Source: Actinomycetota bacterium
GTDB lineage: Bacteria > Actinomycetota > Actinomycetes > Actinomycetales > Microbacteriaceae
Reading direction: 5' to 3'
DNA: 42,713 nt
NCBI GenBank assembly: GCA_947450345.1
Contig: CANFVD010000009.1
Location: 1-42,713 of the forward strand
A model generated the notes under the pieces. That model had not been told where the DNA came from. It was given only the letters and a program-made list of their open reading frames with translations, and did no database searches. A program made the position numbers and the translations under genes. The number at the start of each line of letters is the position of its first letter. The first letter of the stretch is position 1. This document shows positions 11,149 to 19,781 of this stretch, one piece after another.

Positions 11149-12606
11149 TTAGCTGTCAGCCAACTTGTCGCGAAGAGCCGCCAGCGACTCGTCATCGGCG
11201 AGTGTTCCTGCGGAGTCATCCTCGCTCGAGTACGAACTCGATGCGTCGGACGATTCCGTGGACTCGACAACCTTGGCCTCGGCTTCGGCCATGGCCTTGA
11301 CCTGAGTCTTGTGGAGCTCCCAACGCGCCTGAGCTGCCGCGTAGTCCTGCTCCCACTTCTCGCGCTGCGACTCGAAGCCGTCGCGCCATTCGTTGGTCTC
11401 GGGGTCAAAGCCGTCAGGGTACTTGTAGTTGCCCTTCTCGTCATACTCAGTGAGCATGCCGTAGAGAGCCGGGTCAAATTCGGTGCCCTCGGAGTCCACG
11501 CCCTCGTTTGCCTGCTTGAGGCTCAGCGAGATGCGGCGACGCTCGAGGTCGATGTCAATGACCTTGACGAAGACATCGTCGCCAACGGACACAACCTGCT
11601 CGGCGAGTTCAATGTGCTTACCGGAGAGTTCCGAGATGTGCACGAGGCCCTCGATGCCGTCGGCGACGCGAACGAATGCGCCGAAGGGGACGAGCTTCGT
11701 GACCTTGCCGGGAGCGACCTGGCCGATGGCGTGCGTACGCGCGAACACCTGCCACGGGTCTTCCTGAGTTGACTTGAGCGACAGCGACACGCGCTCGCGA
11801 TCCATGTCGACCTCGAGAATCTCGACGGTAACTTCCTGGCCAACCTCAACAACCTCGCTGGCGTGCTCGATGTGCTTCCAGCTCAACTCGGAGACGTGAA
11901 CGAGACCGTCGACGCCACCAAGATCAACGAACGCACCGAAATTGACGATCGAGGACACGACACCCTTACGGATCTGGCCCTTCTGAAGGTTGGTGAGGAA
12001 CGAGCTGCGGCTCTCCGACTGCGTCTGCTCAAGCAGTGCGCGACGCGAGAGAACAACGTTGTTGCGGTTCTTGTCGAGTTCCAGAATCTTGGCCTCGACC
12101 TCTTGACCCAGGTAAGGGGTGAGGTCGCGAACGCGACGCAGCTCGATGAGCGAGGCAGGGAGGAATCCGCGGAGTCCGATGTCGACGATGAGTCCACCCT
12201 TGACAACCTCGATGACGGTACCGGTAACAACACCGTCGGTGTCGCGGACCTTCTCGACATCGCCCCAGGCACGCTCATACTGCGCGCGCTTCTTGGAGAG
12301 AATCAGGCGGCCTTCTTTGTCTTCTTTCTGAAGAACGAGAGCCTCAACGAGGTCACCCACCTTGACAACGTCATTGGGGTCGACATCGTGCTTGATGCTG
12401 AGTTCACGGGAGGGAATAACACCCTCGGTCTTGTAACCGACGTCGAGGAGTACCTCGTCACGATCGATCTTTACGACGGTTCCTTCAATGAGGTCGCCAT
12501 CGTTGAAAAACTTGAGCGTCTTTTCGACTGCGGCGAGAAAATCCTCAGCAGATCCAATGTCGTTAATGGCGACCTGCTTGCTCGCCGGGGTCGTTGCGGG
12601 GGTCAT
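11149..12606 (-). CDS. rpsA: 30S ribosomal protein S1
   Basis: RNA-binding ribosomal protein that helps mRNA docking on the small subunit. The 485-residue protein has four S1 (OB-fold) domains at about residues 36-106, 124-190, 209-278 and 295-364, as usual for actinobacteria (E. coli has six). The third and fourth contain the typical GAFVDLGGVDGLVHVSELS and GAFVRVADGIEGLVHISELS blocks. The C-terminal ~115 residues are acidic and of low complexity. ATG at 12606 is preceded by AGGAG. It forms its own unit: promoter at 12711-12740, a leader of about 98 bases with a composite hairpin, and the terminator at 11102-11134. Confidence 0.98.
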   Translation of the reverse strand: MTPATTPASKQVAINDIGSAEDFLAAVEKTLKFFNDGDLIEGTVVKIDRDEVLLDVGYKTEGVIPSRELSIKHDVDPNDVVKVGDLVEALVLQKEDKEGRLILSKKRAQYERAWGDVEKVRDTDGVVTGTVIEVVKGGLIVDIGLRGFLPASLIELRRVRDLTPYLGQEVEAKILELDKNRNNVVLSRRALLEQTQSESRSSFLTNLQKGQIRKGVVSSIVNFGAFVDLGGVDGLVHVSELSWKHIEHASEVVEVGQEVTVEILEVDMDRERVSLSLKSTQEDPWQVFARTHAIGQVAPGKVTKLVPFGAFVRVADGIEGLVHISELSGKHIELAEQVVSVGDDVFVKVIDIDLERRRISLSLKQANEGVDSEGTEFDPALYGMLTEYDEKGNYKYPDGFDPETNEWRDGFESQREKWEQDYAAAQARWELHKTQVKAMAEAEAKVVESTESSDASSSYSSEDDSAGTLADDESLAALRDKLADS

Positions 12607-12637
12607 GTAGGTGGTGCTCCTAGTGGGACAAAATCAG

Positions 12638-12678
12638 GCCTCGTTACTTCCGAACCGGGAGGCTCGGCAGAACGAGGC
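12638..12678 (-). promoter_or_regulatory. Two-tier hairpin in the rpsA leader
   Basis: An outer 8-bp stem (12638-12645 with 12671-12678, perfect) encloses an inner 7-bp stem with one G-U pair (12650-12656 with 12661-12667) and a GNNN-size loop of 4 bases. On the minus strand it ends about 18 bases before the rpsA AGGAG and is followed by a short TTTT. It could be an mRNA control element or weak attenuator; no known RNA family was recognised. Confidence 0.5.
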
Positions 12679-12710
12679 AAACGGATACAAGGCACAAATG
12701 TGCTGACTGC

Positions 12711-12740
12711 ATCTTACCTTTAGCTCGCTGACCGTTCCAA
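12711..12740 (-). promoter_or_regulatory. rpsA promoter
   Basis: Minus-strand TTGGAA (12735-12740), 18-base spacer, TAAGAT (12711-12716). This is the best sigma-70-like promoter in the window and it sits in the longest intergenic gap. Transcription would begin near 12704, giving a leader of about 98 bases. Confidence 0.6.
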
Positions 12741-12797
12741 ACGCACGCAAATGAGCAGAGAAATCAAGCCACAGAAAAACTCGTCGCCACGGTTCGG

Positions 12798-15563
12798 TTA
12801 GTGAGCGGCTTCATTCCAGGTTCGCCCACGACCCACCTGAACATCGAGGGGAACGGACAGCGTCGCCGCGGCACTCATGTGGTGTGTGACGAGTTCCTGC
12901 ACGCGATCTACCTCGTCATTCGTGACCTCGAGAAACAATTCGTCGTGGACCTGCATGAGGAGGCGGGACGTGAAGCCCTCAGCACGAAGCTGTTCCTCAA
13001 TGCGGTTCATGGCCAGTTTCATGATGTCCGCAGCCGTCCCCTGCATCGGTGCATTGAGCGCCTGGCGTTCCGCGTTGGCGCGCAGAATGTGGTTCGGACT
13101 CGTCAGGTCGGGAAAGGGTCGCCGACGCCCGAACAGGGTTTCGGTGTAGCCGCGTTCCCGCGCCTCATCGACGACGGAACGCAGATAGTCGCGCACTCCG
13201 CCGAAACGTTCGAAGTAGTCGGCCATGAGCGTTTTTGCTTCTTTGTTGTCGATACGCAACTGTCGAGCCAGCCCGAAGGCCGAAAGACCGTAGGCGAGAC
13301 CGTAGCTCATGGCTTTAACCTTTGTGCGCATCTCGGACGTGACGTCTGCCGGATCAACGCCGAAGATACGGGCACCCACGAAGCGGTGCAGGTCCTCCCC
13401 CGCGGTAAACGCCTCAATCAGGCCAGCATCCTGAGAGAAGTGCGCCATGATGCGCATTTCAATTTGGCTATAGTCGGCCGTGAGAATGGCGTCGTAGCCA
13501 TCGCCCGCCTGAAATGCTTCGCGAATTTCACGCCCGTCGGCCGACCGCACCGGAATGTTCTGAAGGTTTGGGTTCGCGCTGCTCAGTCGTCCCGTACTGG
13601 TTCCAGTCTGCACGTATGACGTGTGAATGCGATCGTCGGGGGCAATCGCCTGAGACAGCGTCTCGACCATCTGCTTGAGCTTGGTGGTTTCGCGATACCC
13701 CATGAGGGCATCTAGAAAGGGATGCGGATTCGAAATCTGAAGGTCGGCAAGGGCCGCTGCGTCAGTCGTGAATCCGGTCTTCATCTTCTTGGTGGGCGGC
13801 ATCGCCAACTGCGTGAAGAGCACGTCCTGCAACTGCTTGGGCGATGAGAGGTTGACCTCACGGCCGATGATCTTAAAAGCGGTGTCTTGAAACGCCTGAG
13901 CGCGACCGGCAAGATCGTTGCCCAAGCTGGTCAGACGGTCTCTACTGACCGACACACCACGCGTCTCCATCGCGGCCAAGGAGTGCGACGTGGGCAATTC
14001 GATGTCTCCCAGGAGACCCAACTCGGTGGGGGTCATGACCTCACGCTGCCAGTCGGTGAGTCGACTCACGTGCCACGCGGCCTGCTCCACACCGAGTGCG
14101 TTCTCGTCGATGAGCTGATCGGGATGCGGTTCGGGAAGCACGTCACCGAGACAGAGTTTGAGCGCGCCAGAGAGCGACAGGCCGGTGACATCGGGAGACA
14201 TGATCCACGTCGCTAGCTCGGTGTCATGGGCGACATGTGCAACGGCAACGTCGAGCGCAGACAAGGACTTGAGGTCGGTCTTGGCTCCGTGGAAGGTCTT
14301 CGGTGTTGGTCCGGCAAGCCACGCGACGAGAGGAGCGATGTCTTGCCGAACCGCTCCGATGGGTACGACCGCTGTGTGAGTGCTCGTGGCGAGACCGACA
14401 CTCACCGGCGCGCCATTCTGCGTTTCGACGACAATGGCCACGGGTACTGCCTCGTCCGAGGCGTGATTGCGCAACCACTGCGCCAATTCCTCATCCAACA
14501 AACTGACACCCGCCGGTGCCTCCGGAGCGGGGTGTTCATCATCGGTGGCAAATCTGCTCGTCGGAGCGCGGGTTCCCTCCGAAGTGACCGACCTAGCAGC
14601 TTGCGCCTGGGACCGGCTCGTTTCTGTTGTTGTGCCGGCCGGAGCACCGGCTCCCGAATCGGAACCCTTCTCAACACCCGCCAACTTCAGGACGCGGTCG
14701 AGCAGCGAACGAAACTCGAGCTTGCCAAACACCTCACGGACAGCGTCAACGTTCATCGGCACGATGGCCAAATCCGCAGGACCGACCGGCAGGTCAACGT
14801 CGGTAATGAGGTGGTTGAGCCGACGATTGCGCGTGACGTTGTCGACAAACTCACGGAGGTTATTGCCGACCACTCCGGGGATTTCGTCGCGGTGAGCAAG
14901 TATCTCGTCCAAGGATCCATACTGCGTGATCCATTTGACGGCAGTCTTCTCACCCACCTTGGGTACGCCGGGAAGGTTGTCGCTCGTCTCCCCCACCAAT
15001 GCGGCGATTTCGGGATACTGCTCGGGGCGAACTCCGTAACGTTCCATCACTTTTTCGGCGTTGTACCGGGTCAGCTCGCTCACGCCCTGTTTTGAGGGAT
15101 ACAGCAGGGTGACATCGTCGTTGACGAGCTGAATCGTGTCACGATCACCCGACACCACCAGCACGTGGTGCCCCGCCTCGCGACCCCGCGTTGCCAACGT
15201 GGCCAGAATGTCATCAGCCTCGTAGTCCTCTTTGGTCAGCGTGGTGATATTCATGGCGTGCAGGGCGTCTTGCAATAAAGGGACCTGACCAATGAATTCG
15301 GCTGGCGTTTCGCCACGGGTTCCCTTGTATTCCGGGTACTCCTTGGTGCGGAAGCTGTAGCGCGAGATATCGAAAGCGACGCAGATGTGCGTGGGCTTTT
15401 CCTTGGCAAGAAGATTGAGCATCATCGAAATGAAGCCGTGAATCGCGTTGGTGTGCTGACCGTCGGCGGTCTGAAAACTATCAACCGGAAGCGCGTAAAA
15501 CGCGCGGAATGCCAACGAATGGCCATCAATCAGGAGAAGAGTAGGCTGTGCTTCGGCAGGCAT
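12798..15563 (-). CDS. polA: DNA polymerase I
   Basis: Repair and Okazaki-fragment polymerase. The 921-residue protein has the 5'-3' exonuclease in about the first 310 residues (LLIDGHSLAFRAFYA start, helix-hairpin-helix near NLPGVPKVGEKTA), a 3'-5' exonuclease-like fold in the middle, and an A-family polymerase in the last ~380. Polymerase motifs A (DYSQIEMRI), B (KAMSYGLAYG) and C (QVHDELFLEV) are intact. The proofreading domain appears inactive: the expected first DxE motif reads VVETQ, as is known for other actinobacterial PolA. The ATG at 15563 lacks a clear Shine-Dalgarno; TAGGCT lies 7 bases upstream. The gene is divergent from the thioesterase. Confidence 0.98.
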   Translation of the reverse strand: MPAEAQPTLLLIDGHSLAFRAFYALPVDSFQTADGQHTNAIHGFISMMLNLLAKEKPTHICVAFDISRYSFRTKEYPEYKGTRGETPAEFIGQVPLLQDALHAMNITTLTKEDYEADDILATLATRGREAGHHVLVVSGDRDTIQLVNDDVTLLYPSKQGVSELTRYNAEKVMERYGVRPEQYPEIAALVGETSDNLPGVPKVGEKTAVKWITQYGSLDEILAHRDEIPGVVGNNLREFVDNVTRNRRLNHLITDVDLPVGPADLAIVPMNVDAVREVFGKLEFRSLLDRVLKLAGVEKGSDSGAGAPAGTTTETSRSQAQAARSVTSEGTRAPTSRFATDDEHPAPEAPAGVSLLDEELAQWLRNHASDEAVPVAIVVETQNGAPVSVGLATSTHTAVVPIGAVRQDIAPLVAWLAGPTPKTFHGAKTDLKSLSALDVAVAHVAHDTELATWIMSPDVTGLSLSGALKLCLGDVLPEPHPDQLIDENALGVEQAAWHVSRLTDWQREVMTPTELGLLGDIELPTSHSLAAMETRGVSVSRDRLTSLGNDLAGRAQAFQDTAFKIIGREVNLSSPKQLQDVLFTQLAMPPTKKMKTGFTTDAAALADLQISNPHPFLDALMGYRETTKLKQMVETLSQAIAPDDRIHTSYVQTGTSTGRLSSANPNLQNIPVRSADGREIREAFQAGDGYDAILTADYSQIEMRIMAHFSQDAGLIEAFTAGEDLHRFVGARIFGVDPADVTSEMRTKVKAMSYGLAYGLSAFGLARQLRIDNKEAKTLMADYFERFGGVRDYLRSVVDEARERGYTETLFGRRRPFPDLTSPNHILRANAERQALNAPMQGTAADIMKLAMNRIEEQLRAEGFTSRLLMQVHDELFLEVTNDEVDRVQELVTHHMSAAATLSVPLDVQVGRGRTWNEAAH

Positions 15564-15570
15564 GAGCCCT

Positions 15571-15580
15571 AGCCTACCTT
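15571..15580. promoter_or_regulatory. Overlapping divergent -10 boxes for polA and the thioesterase gene
   Basis: Minus-strand TAGGCT (15571-15576) is 7 bases from the polA ATG and predicts a nearly leaderless polA message. Plus-strand TACCTT (15575-15580) shares the TA at 15575-15576 and could start the thioesterase transcript about 45 bases before its ATG. The plus-strand element is weak and may be chance. Confidence 0.35.
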
Positions 15581-15630
15581 CCGGCCGAGACTACGGACCG
15601 GGCTGAAAGATTCGACCGAAAGAGCGCGTT

Positions 15631-16065
15631 ATGTCGGGATTTGTTCGTCCGCCCATCATCGATCTGACCACCCTTCTCGGCAAGGATCAGGGGCTCCTCG
15701 CCCTCAAGATGGACATTCAGTGGCATGAGCTGACTCCGGAGTATTCGGTCGCCACCATGCCCGTCGAAGGTAATTCGCAGACCTTTGGCATTCTGCACGG
15801 TGGCTCCTTCGTGGTGATGGGCGAAAGCATGGGGTCAATCGCCGCCAATATCTACGCGCACCAAAACAACCTCGGCATGGCAGTGGGCATCGAGGTCAAC
15901 GCCAGCCACACCGGCAGTGGCGTGGGTGGCTACATCATTGGCACGTGTCGCGCACTGCACCTGGGTCGCACACTGACCACACACGAAATCGTATGCACCA
16001 ACGAGGAGGGCAAGCGCCTGTCGACGGTGCGCATCACCAATCTCATCAAACGAGCTGGTGGCTAA
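15631..16065 (+). CDS. PaaI-like hotdog-fold thioesterase
   Basis: Predicted acyl-CoA thioesterase of the PaaI/4-hydroxybenzoyl-CoA thioesterase group; substrate unknown. The 144-residue protein is one hotdog domain. The key stretch is GILHGGSFVVMGESMGS (about residues 53-69), with the HGG typical of the family and a Glu in the central helix as the likely catalytic acid; later GVGGYIIGTCRALHLGRTLTTHEI matches the rest of the fold. It is the only protein gene on the plus strand in the window. It is divergent from polA (67-base gap) and converges with pdtaR, the two stop codons overlapping within 4 bases. A thioesterase beside polA/pdtaR is a conserved actinobacterial arrangement as far as I recall. 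Confidence 0.9.
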   Translation: MSGFVRPPIIDLTTLLGKDQGLLALKMDIQWHELTPEYSVATMPVEGNSQTFGILHGGSFVVMGESMGSIAANIYAHQNNLGMAVGIEVNASHTGSGVGGYIIGTCRALHLGRTLTTHEIVCTNEEGKRLSTVRITNLIKRAGG

Positions 16066-16673
16066 ACCGGAGGAACAACCCCGAGTTGATCGATGATGGT
16101 GATTGCCACGTCTTTCATCGTGAGGCGACGATCCATTGACGCCTTCTGAATCCAACGAAAGGCCTCGGGTTCGGTGAGGCCCATCTTCTCGTTCAGGATG
16201 CCCTTGGCAATGTCGACAACCTTGCGGGTCTCAAACCGTTCGGCCATATCTGCGACCTCGGATTCGAGCGCCTGGATTTGGGCGTAACGCGACAGCGCGA
16301 TTTCAATCGCCGGCAACAGGTCATTCGGCGAGAAGGGTTTGACGACATACGCCATGGCTCCGGCCTCGCTGGCTCGATTGACCAACTCTTTCTGGCTAAA
16401 GGCGGTGAGAAGAACCACGGGCGCAATGTTGTCCTTTGACAAACGCTCGGCCGCAGAGATGCCATCGAGCTTGGGCATCTTGACGTCCATCACGACGAGA
16501 TCCGGGCGCAGTTCGATCGCCAGCTCAACAGCCCGCTCGCCGTCCCCCGCTTCGCCCACGACAATGAAGCCGTTATCGCGCAGGGTCTCAACGATGTCCA
16601 TGCGGATAAGCGCTTCGTCTTCGGCAACAACAACCCTGCGGGCAGTGCTGGCCGACGTGTCTTCTTCGGTCAC
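16062..16673 (-). CDS. pdtaR: ANTAR-domain response regulator (PdtaR type)
   Basis: Two-component response regulator whose output domain binds RNA rather than DNA; ANTAR proteins prevent transcription termination at paired hexaloop hairpins. The 203-residue protein has a receiver domain (about 12-128) with acidic residues Glu18/Asp19, the phospho-acceptor Asp63 in VMDVKMPKLDG, Thr90 and Lys112, then a coiled linker and an ANTAR domain (about 141-196) containing FETRKVVDIAKGIL and the helix with EAFRWIQ. It matches Rv1626 of M. tuberculosis in build and in position near polA and pyk. The partner kinase PdtaS is not in this window. The GTG at 16673 has TAGGCT six bases upstream and no Shine-Dalgarno, so leaderless expression is predicted. 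Confidence 0.93.
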   Translation of the reverse strand: MTEEDTSASTARRVVVAEDEALIRMDIVETLRDNGFIVVGEAGDGERAVELAIELRPDLVVMDVKMPKLDGISAAERLSKDNIAPVVLLTAFSQKELVNRASEAGAMAYVVKPFSPNDLLPAIEIALSRYAQIQALESEVADMAERFETRKVVDIAKGILNEKMGLTEPEAFRWIQKASMDRRLTMKDVAITIIDQLGVVPPV

Positions 16674-16679
16674 GAGTCC

Positions 16680-16689
16680 AGCCTAGAAT
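16680..16689. promoter_or_regulatory. Divergent -10 boxes sharing one TA step: pdtaR (-) and tRNA-Leu (+)
   Basis: Minus-strand TAGGCT (16680-16685) lies 6 bases before the pdtaR GTG. Plus-strand TAGAAT (16684-16689) lies about 24 bases before the tRNA-Leu 5' end. The two hexamers overlap at TA 16684-16685, so one melted region could serve both directions. Confidence 0.5.
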
Positions 16690-16703
16690 ATGTGAGCAGA
16701 AAC

Positions 16704-16799
16704 TTTGTGCCGGCCGGATTGGCGGAATGGCAGACGCGGAGCACTCAAAATGCTTTGTCCGTAAGGACGTGTGGGTTCAAGTCCCACATCCGGCACAAA
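16704..16799 (+). repeat. 10-bp inverted repeat bracketing tRNA-Leu
   Basis: TTTGTGCCGG at 16704-16713 is the exact reverse complement of CCGGCACAAA at 16790-16799. The 5' copy is mostly the precursor leader and the 3' copy covers the end of the acceptor stem and trailer. This gives the precursor an alternative 10-bp pairing that competes with the acceptor stem. Confidence 0.6.
16713..16795 (+). tRNA. tRNA-Leu (anticodon CAA)
   Basis: Class II tRNA of 83 bases reading UUG. Acceptor stem GCCGGAT (16713-16719) pairs with ATCCGGC (16788-16794), discriminator A16795. The anticodon stem GAGCA/TGCTT closes the loop CTCAAAA with CAA at 16746-16748. The long variable arm GTCC-GTAA-GGAC is at 16757-16768, and the T arm GTGGG-TTCAAGT-CCCAC at 16771-16787. 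The 3' CCA is not encoded (genome reads CAA after the discriminator), so CCA must be added. It ends only 7 bases from the convergent pyk stop. Confidence 0.96.
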
Positions 16800-16802
16800 A
16801 CT

Positions 16803-18251
<1,449 letters not shown>

Positions 18252-18289
18252 GTTGTGCCCTTGTCTTGTTGGGATGCCGTCTCTTGCAT

Positions 18290-18318
18290 CACGGTAATCG
18301 TGTCACAGTCTGCGTGAC
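18290..18318 (-). promoter_or_regulatory. Two adjacent dyads upstream of pyk
   Basis: CACG-N5-CGTG (18290-18302) abuts GTCAC-N7-GTGAC (18302-18318) in the 75-base gltD-pyk gap. They could be an operator for pyk or a weak 3' stem for gltD; there is no T-run. No known regulator consensus was recognised. Confidence 0.25.
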
Positions 18319-18326
18319 GGTCTCTG

Positions 18327-19781
18327 CTATATCGCGAACGGCCTGTCGGTCGCGCGCACCGGTGCGGGGAGAACGGTTGACCCGGTGAGGTAGGTGTCTA
18401 CCTCGGCAGCAACGGCGCGGCCCTCGGCAATCGCCCACACAACCAGGGACGCACCGCGGCCGGCATCACCGGCGACGAAAACTCCGGGCACGTTGGTCGC
18501 GTAGTCGGCCGTTCGGGCGGGGAGACCGTTGTCGACGGCGACCTCACCTTGCTCGCTCAGTCCCTCGGCATCGGTTCCCGTGAAACCCAGGGAGAGGAGA
18601 ACCAGATCGGCGGGGATTTCGCGTTCCGTTCCCGATTTGGGCACGCGGGCGCCGTCACGGAATTCCGTCTCAGCGATACGCAGAGCACGAACATTTCCCG
18701 CGTCATCGCTTAGGAATTCAACGGTCGAGACGAGGAATGCTCGCTCTCCACCCTCCTCGTGAGCACTCGCAATTTCGAAGAGTCGTGGAGCGAGAGGCCA
18801 GGGCTCGCTCTCCGGACGTTCCTCCGGAGGACGCTTGCCAATGGCAAGAGTTGTCACCGAAGCAGCACCCTGACGGTGAGCAGTTCCGAGGCAGTCAGCT
18901 CCCGTGTCGCCGCCACCCAGGATCACAACGTGCTTGCCGGCAGCAGAAATTTGGCCATCAACCGAATCACCGGCAACGACGCGGTTGGACTGCGTGAGGT
19001 ACGGCATCGCAAAGTGAATCCCGTTGAGATCACGGCCGGGAATGGGCAAGTCGCGCGGCCGAAGGGCTCCCGTGGCGACAACAATCGCGTCAAAGCGCTC
19101 ACGCAACTGATCCCACGTAATGTCAGAACCAATGTTGGTACTCGTGCGGAAGCGCGTTCCCTCGGCTTCCATCTGAGCGATGCGCGCATCAACCGAGTGC
19201 TTCTCGAGCTTGAAATCGGGAATGCCGTAGCGCAGCAGACCGCCCACGCGGTCATCGCGCTCGAAGACGACGACGGTGTGACCGGCGCGCGTGAGCTGTT
19301 GAGCGGCCGCCAGACCCGCGGGACCCGATCCGACGACGGCGACTGTCTTTTCGGTCAACCGCTGCGGAACGTGAGGCGTCAGGCCACCGTTGGCCATGGC
19401 GTGATCGATGACCGACACCTCGACCTGCTTGATGGTGACGGCAGGTTGGTTGATTCCGAGCACGCACGCGGACTCACAGGGTGCCGGGCAAATTCGACCG
19501 GTGAACTCGGGAAAGTTGTTTGTGGCGTGGAGACGCTCGATGGCGCCCTCAAAATCGTCTCGCCAGACAAGGTCGTTCCACTCGGGAATGAGGTTTCCCA
19601 ACGGACAGCCCTGATGGCAGAAGGGCACGCCACAATCCATGCACCGGCCCGCTTGACGAGCAAGGGCAGCCGGATCCCCGGGTTCGTAGACCTCTTTCCA
19701 GTCCTTGACACGCAGCGGAATTGACCGACGTGCGGGAACCTCGCGGTCTCGGGTCGTCAGGAATCCTTTTGGATCAGCCAC
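18327..19781 (-). CDS. gltD: Glutamate synthase (NADPH), small subunit
   Basis: Beta subunit of glutamate synthase: takes electrons from NADPH through FAD and iron-sulfur centres to the large subunit. The 484-residue protein has the N-terminal cysteine-rich region ([17 protein letters not shown] and later CPAPCESAC) that binds [4Fe-4S] clusters, an FAD-binding [11 protein letters not shown] motif near 150, and an NADPH-binding [12 protein letters not shown] motif. The GTG start at 19781 lies inside the end of gltB (8-base overlap) with GGAGG just upstream, so translation is coupled to gltB. Confidence 0.98.
   Translation of the reverse strand: MADPKGFLTTRDREVPARRSIPLRVKDWKEVYEPGDPAALARQAGRCMDCGVPFCHQGCPLGNLIPEWNDLVWRDDFEGAIERLHATNNFPEFTGRICPAPCESACVLGINQPAVTIKQVEVSVIDHAMANGGLTPHVPQRLTEKTVAVVGSGPAGLAAAQQLTRAGHTVVVFERDDRVGGLLRYGIPDFKLEKHSVDARIAQMEAEGTRFRTSTNIGSDITWDQLRERFDAIVVATGALRPRDLPIPGRDLNGIHFAMPYLTQSNRVVAGDSVDGQISAAGKHVVILGGGDTGADCLGTAHRQGAASVTTLAIGKRPPEERPESEPWPLAPRLFEIASAHEEGGERAFLVSTVEFLSDDAGNVRALRIAETEFRDGARVPKSGTEREIPADLVLLSLGFTGTDAEGLSEQGEVAVDNGLPARTADYATNVPGVFVAGDAGRGASLVVWAIAEGRAVAAEVDTYLTGSTVLPAPVRATDRPFAI

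Noticed and set aside
12776-12797. Terminator after polA
   Set aside because: A TTTTT is present but no convincing stem precedes it.
16713-16799. Phage or island attachment site at tRNA-Leu
   Set aside because: There is no integrase or direct repeat of the tRNA 3' end; the repeat seen is inverted and the flanks are housekeeping genes.
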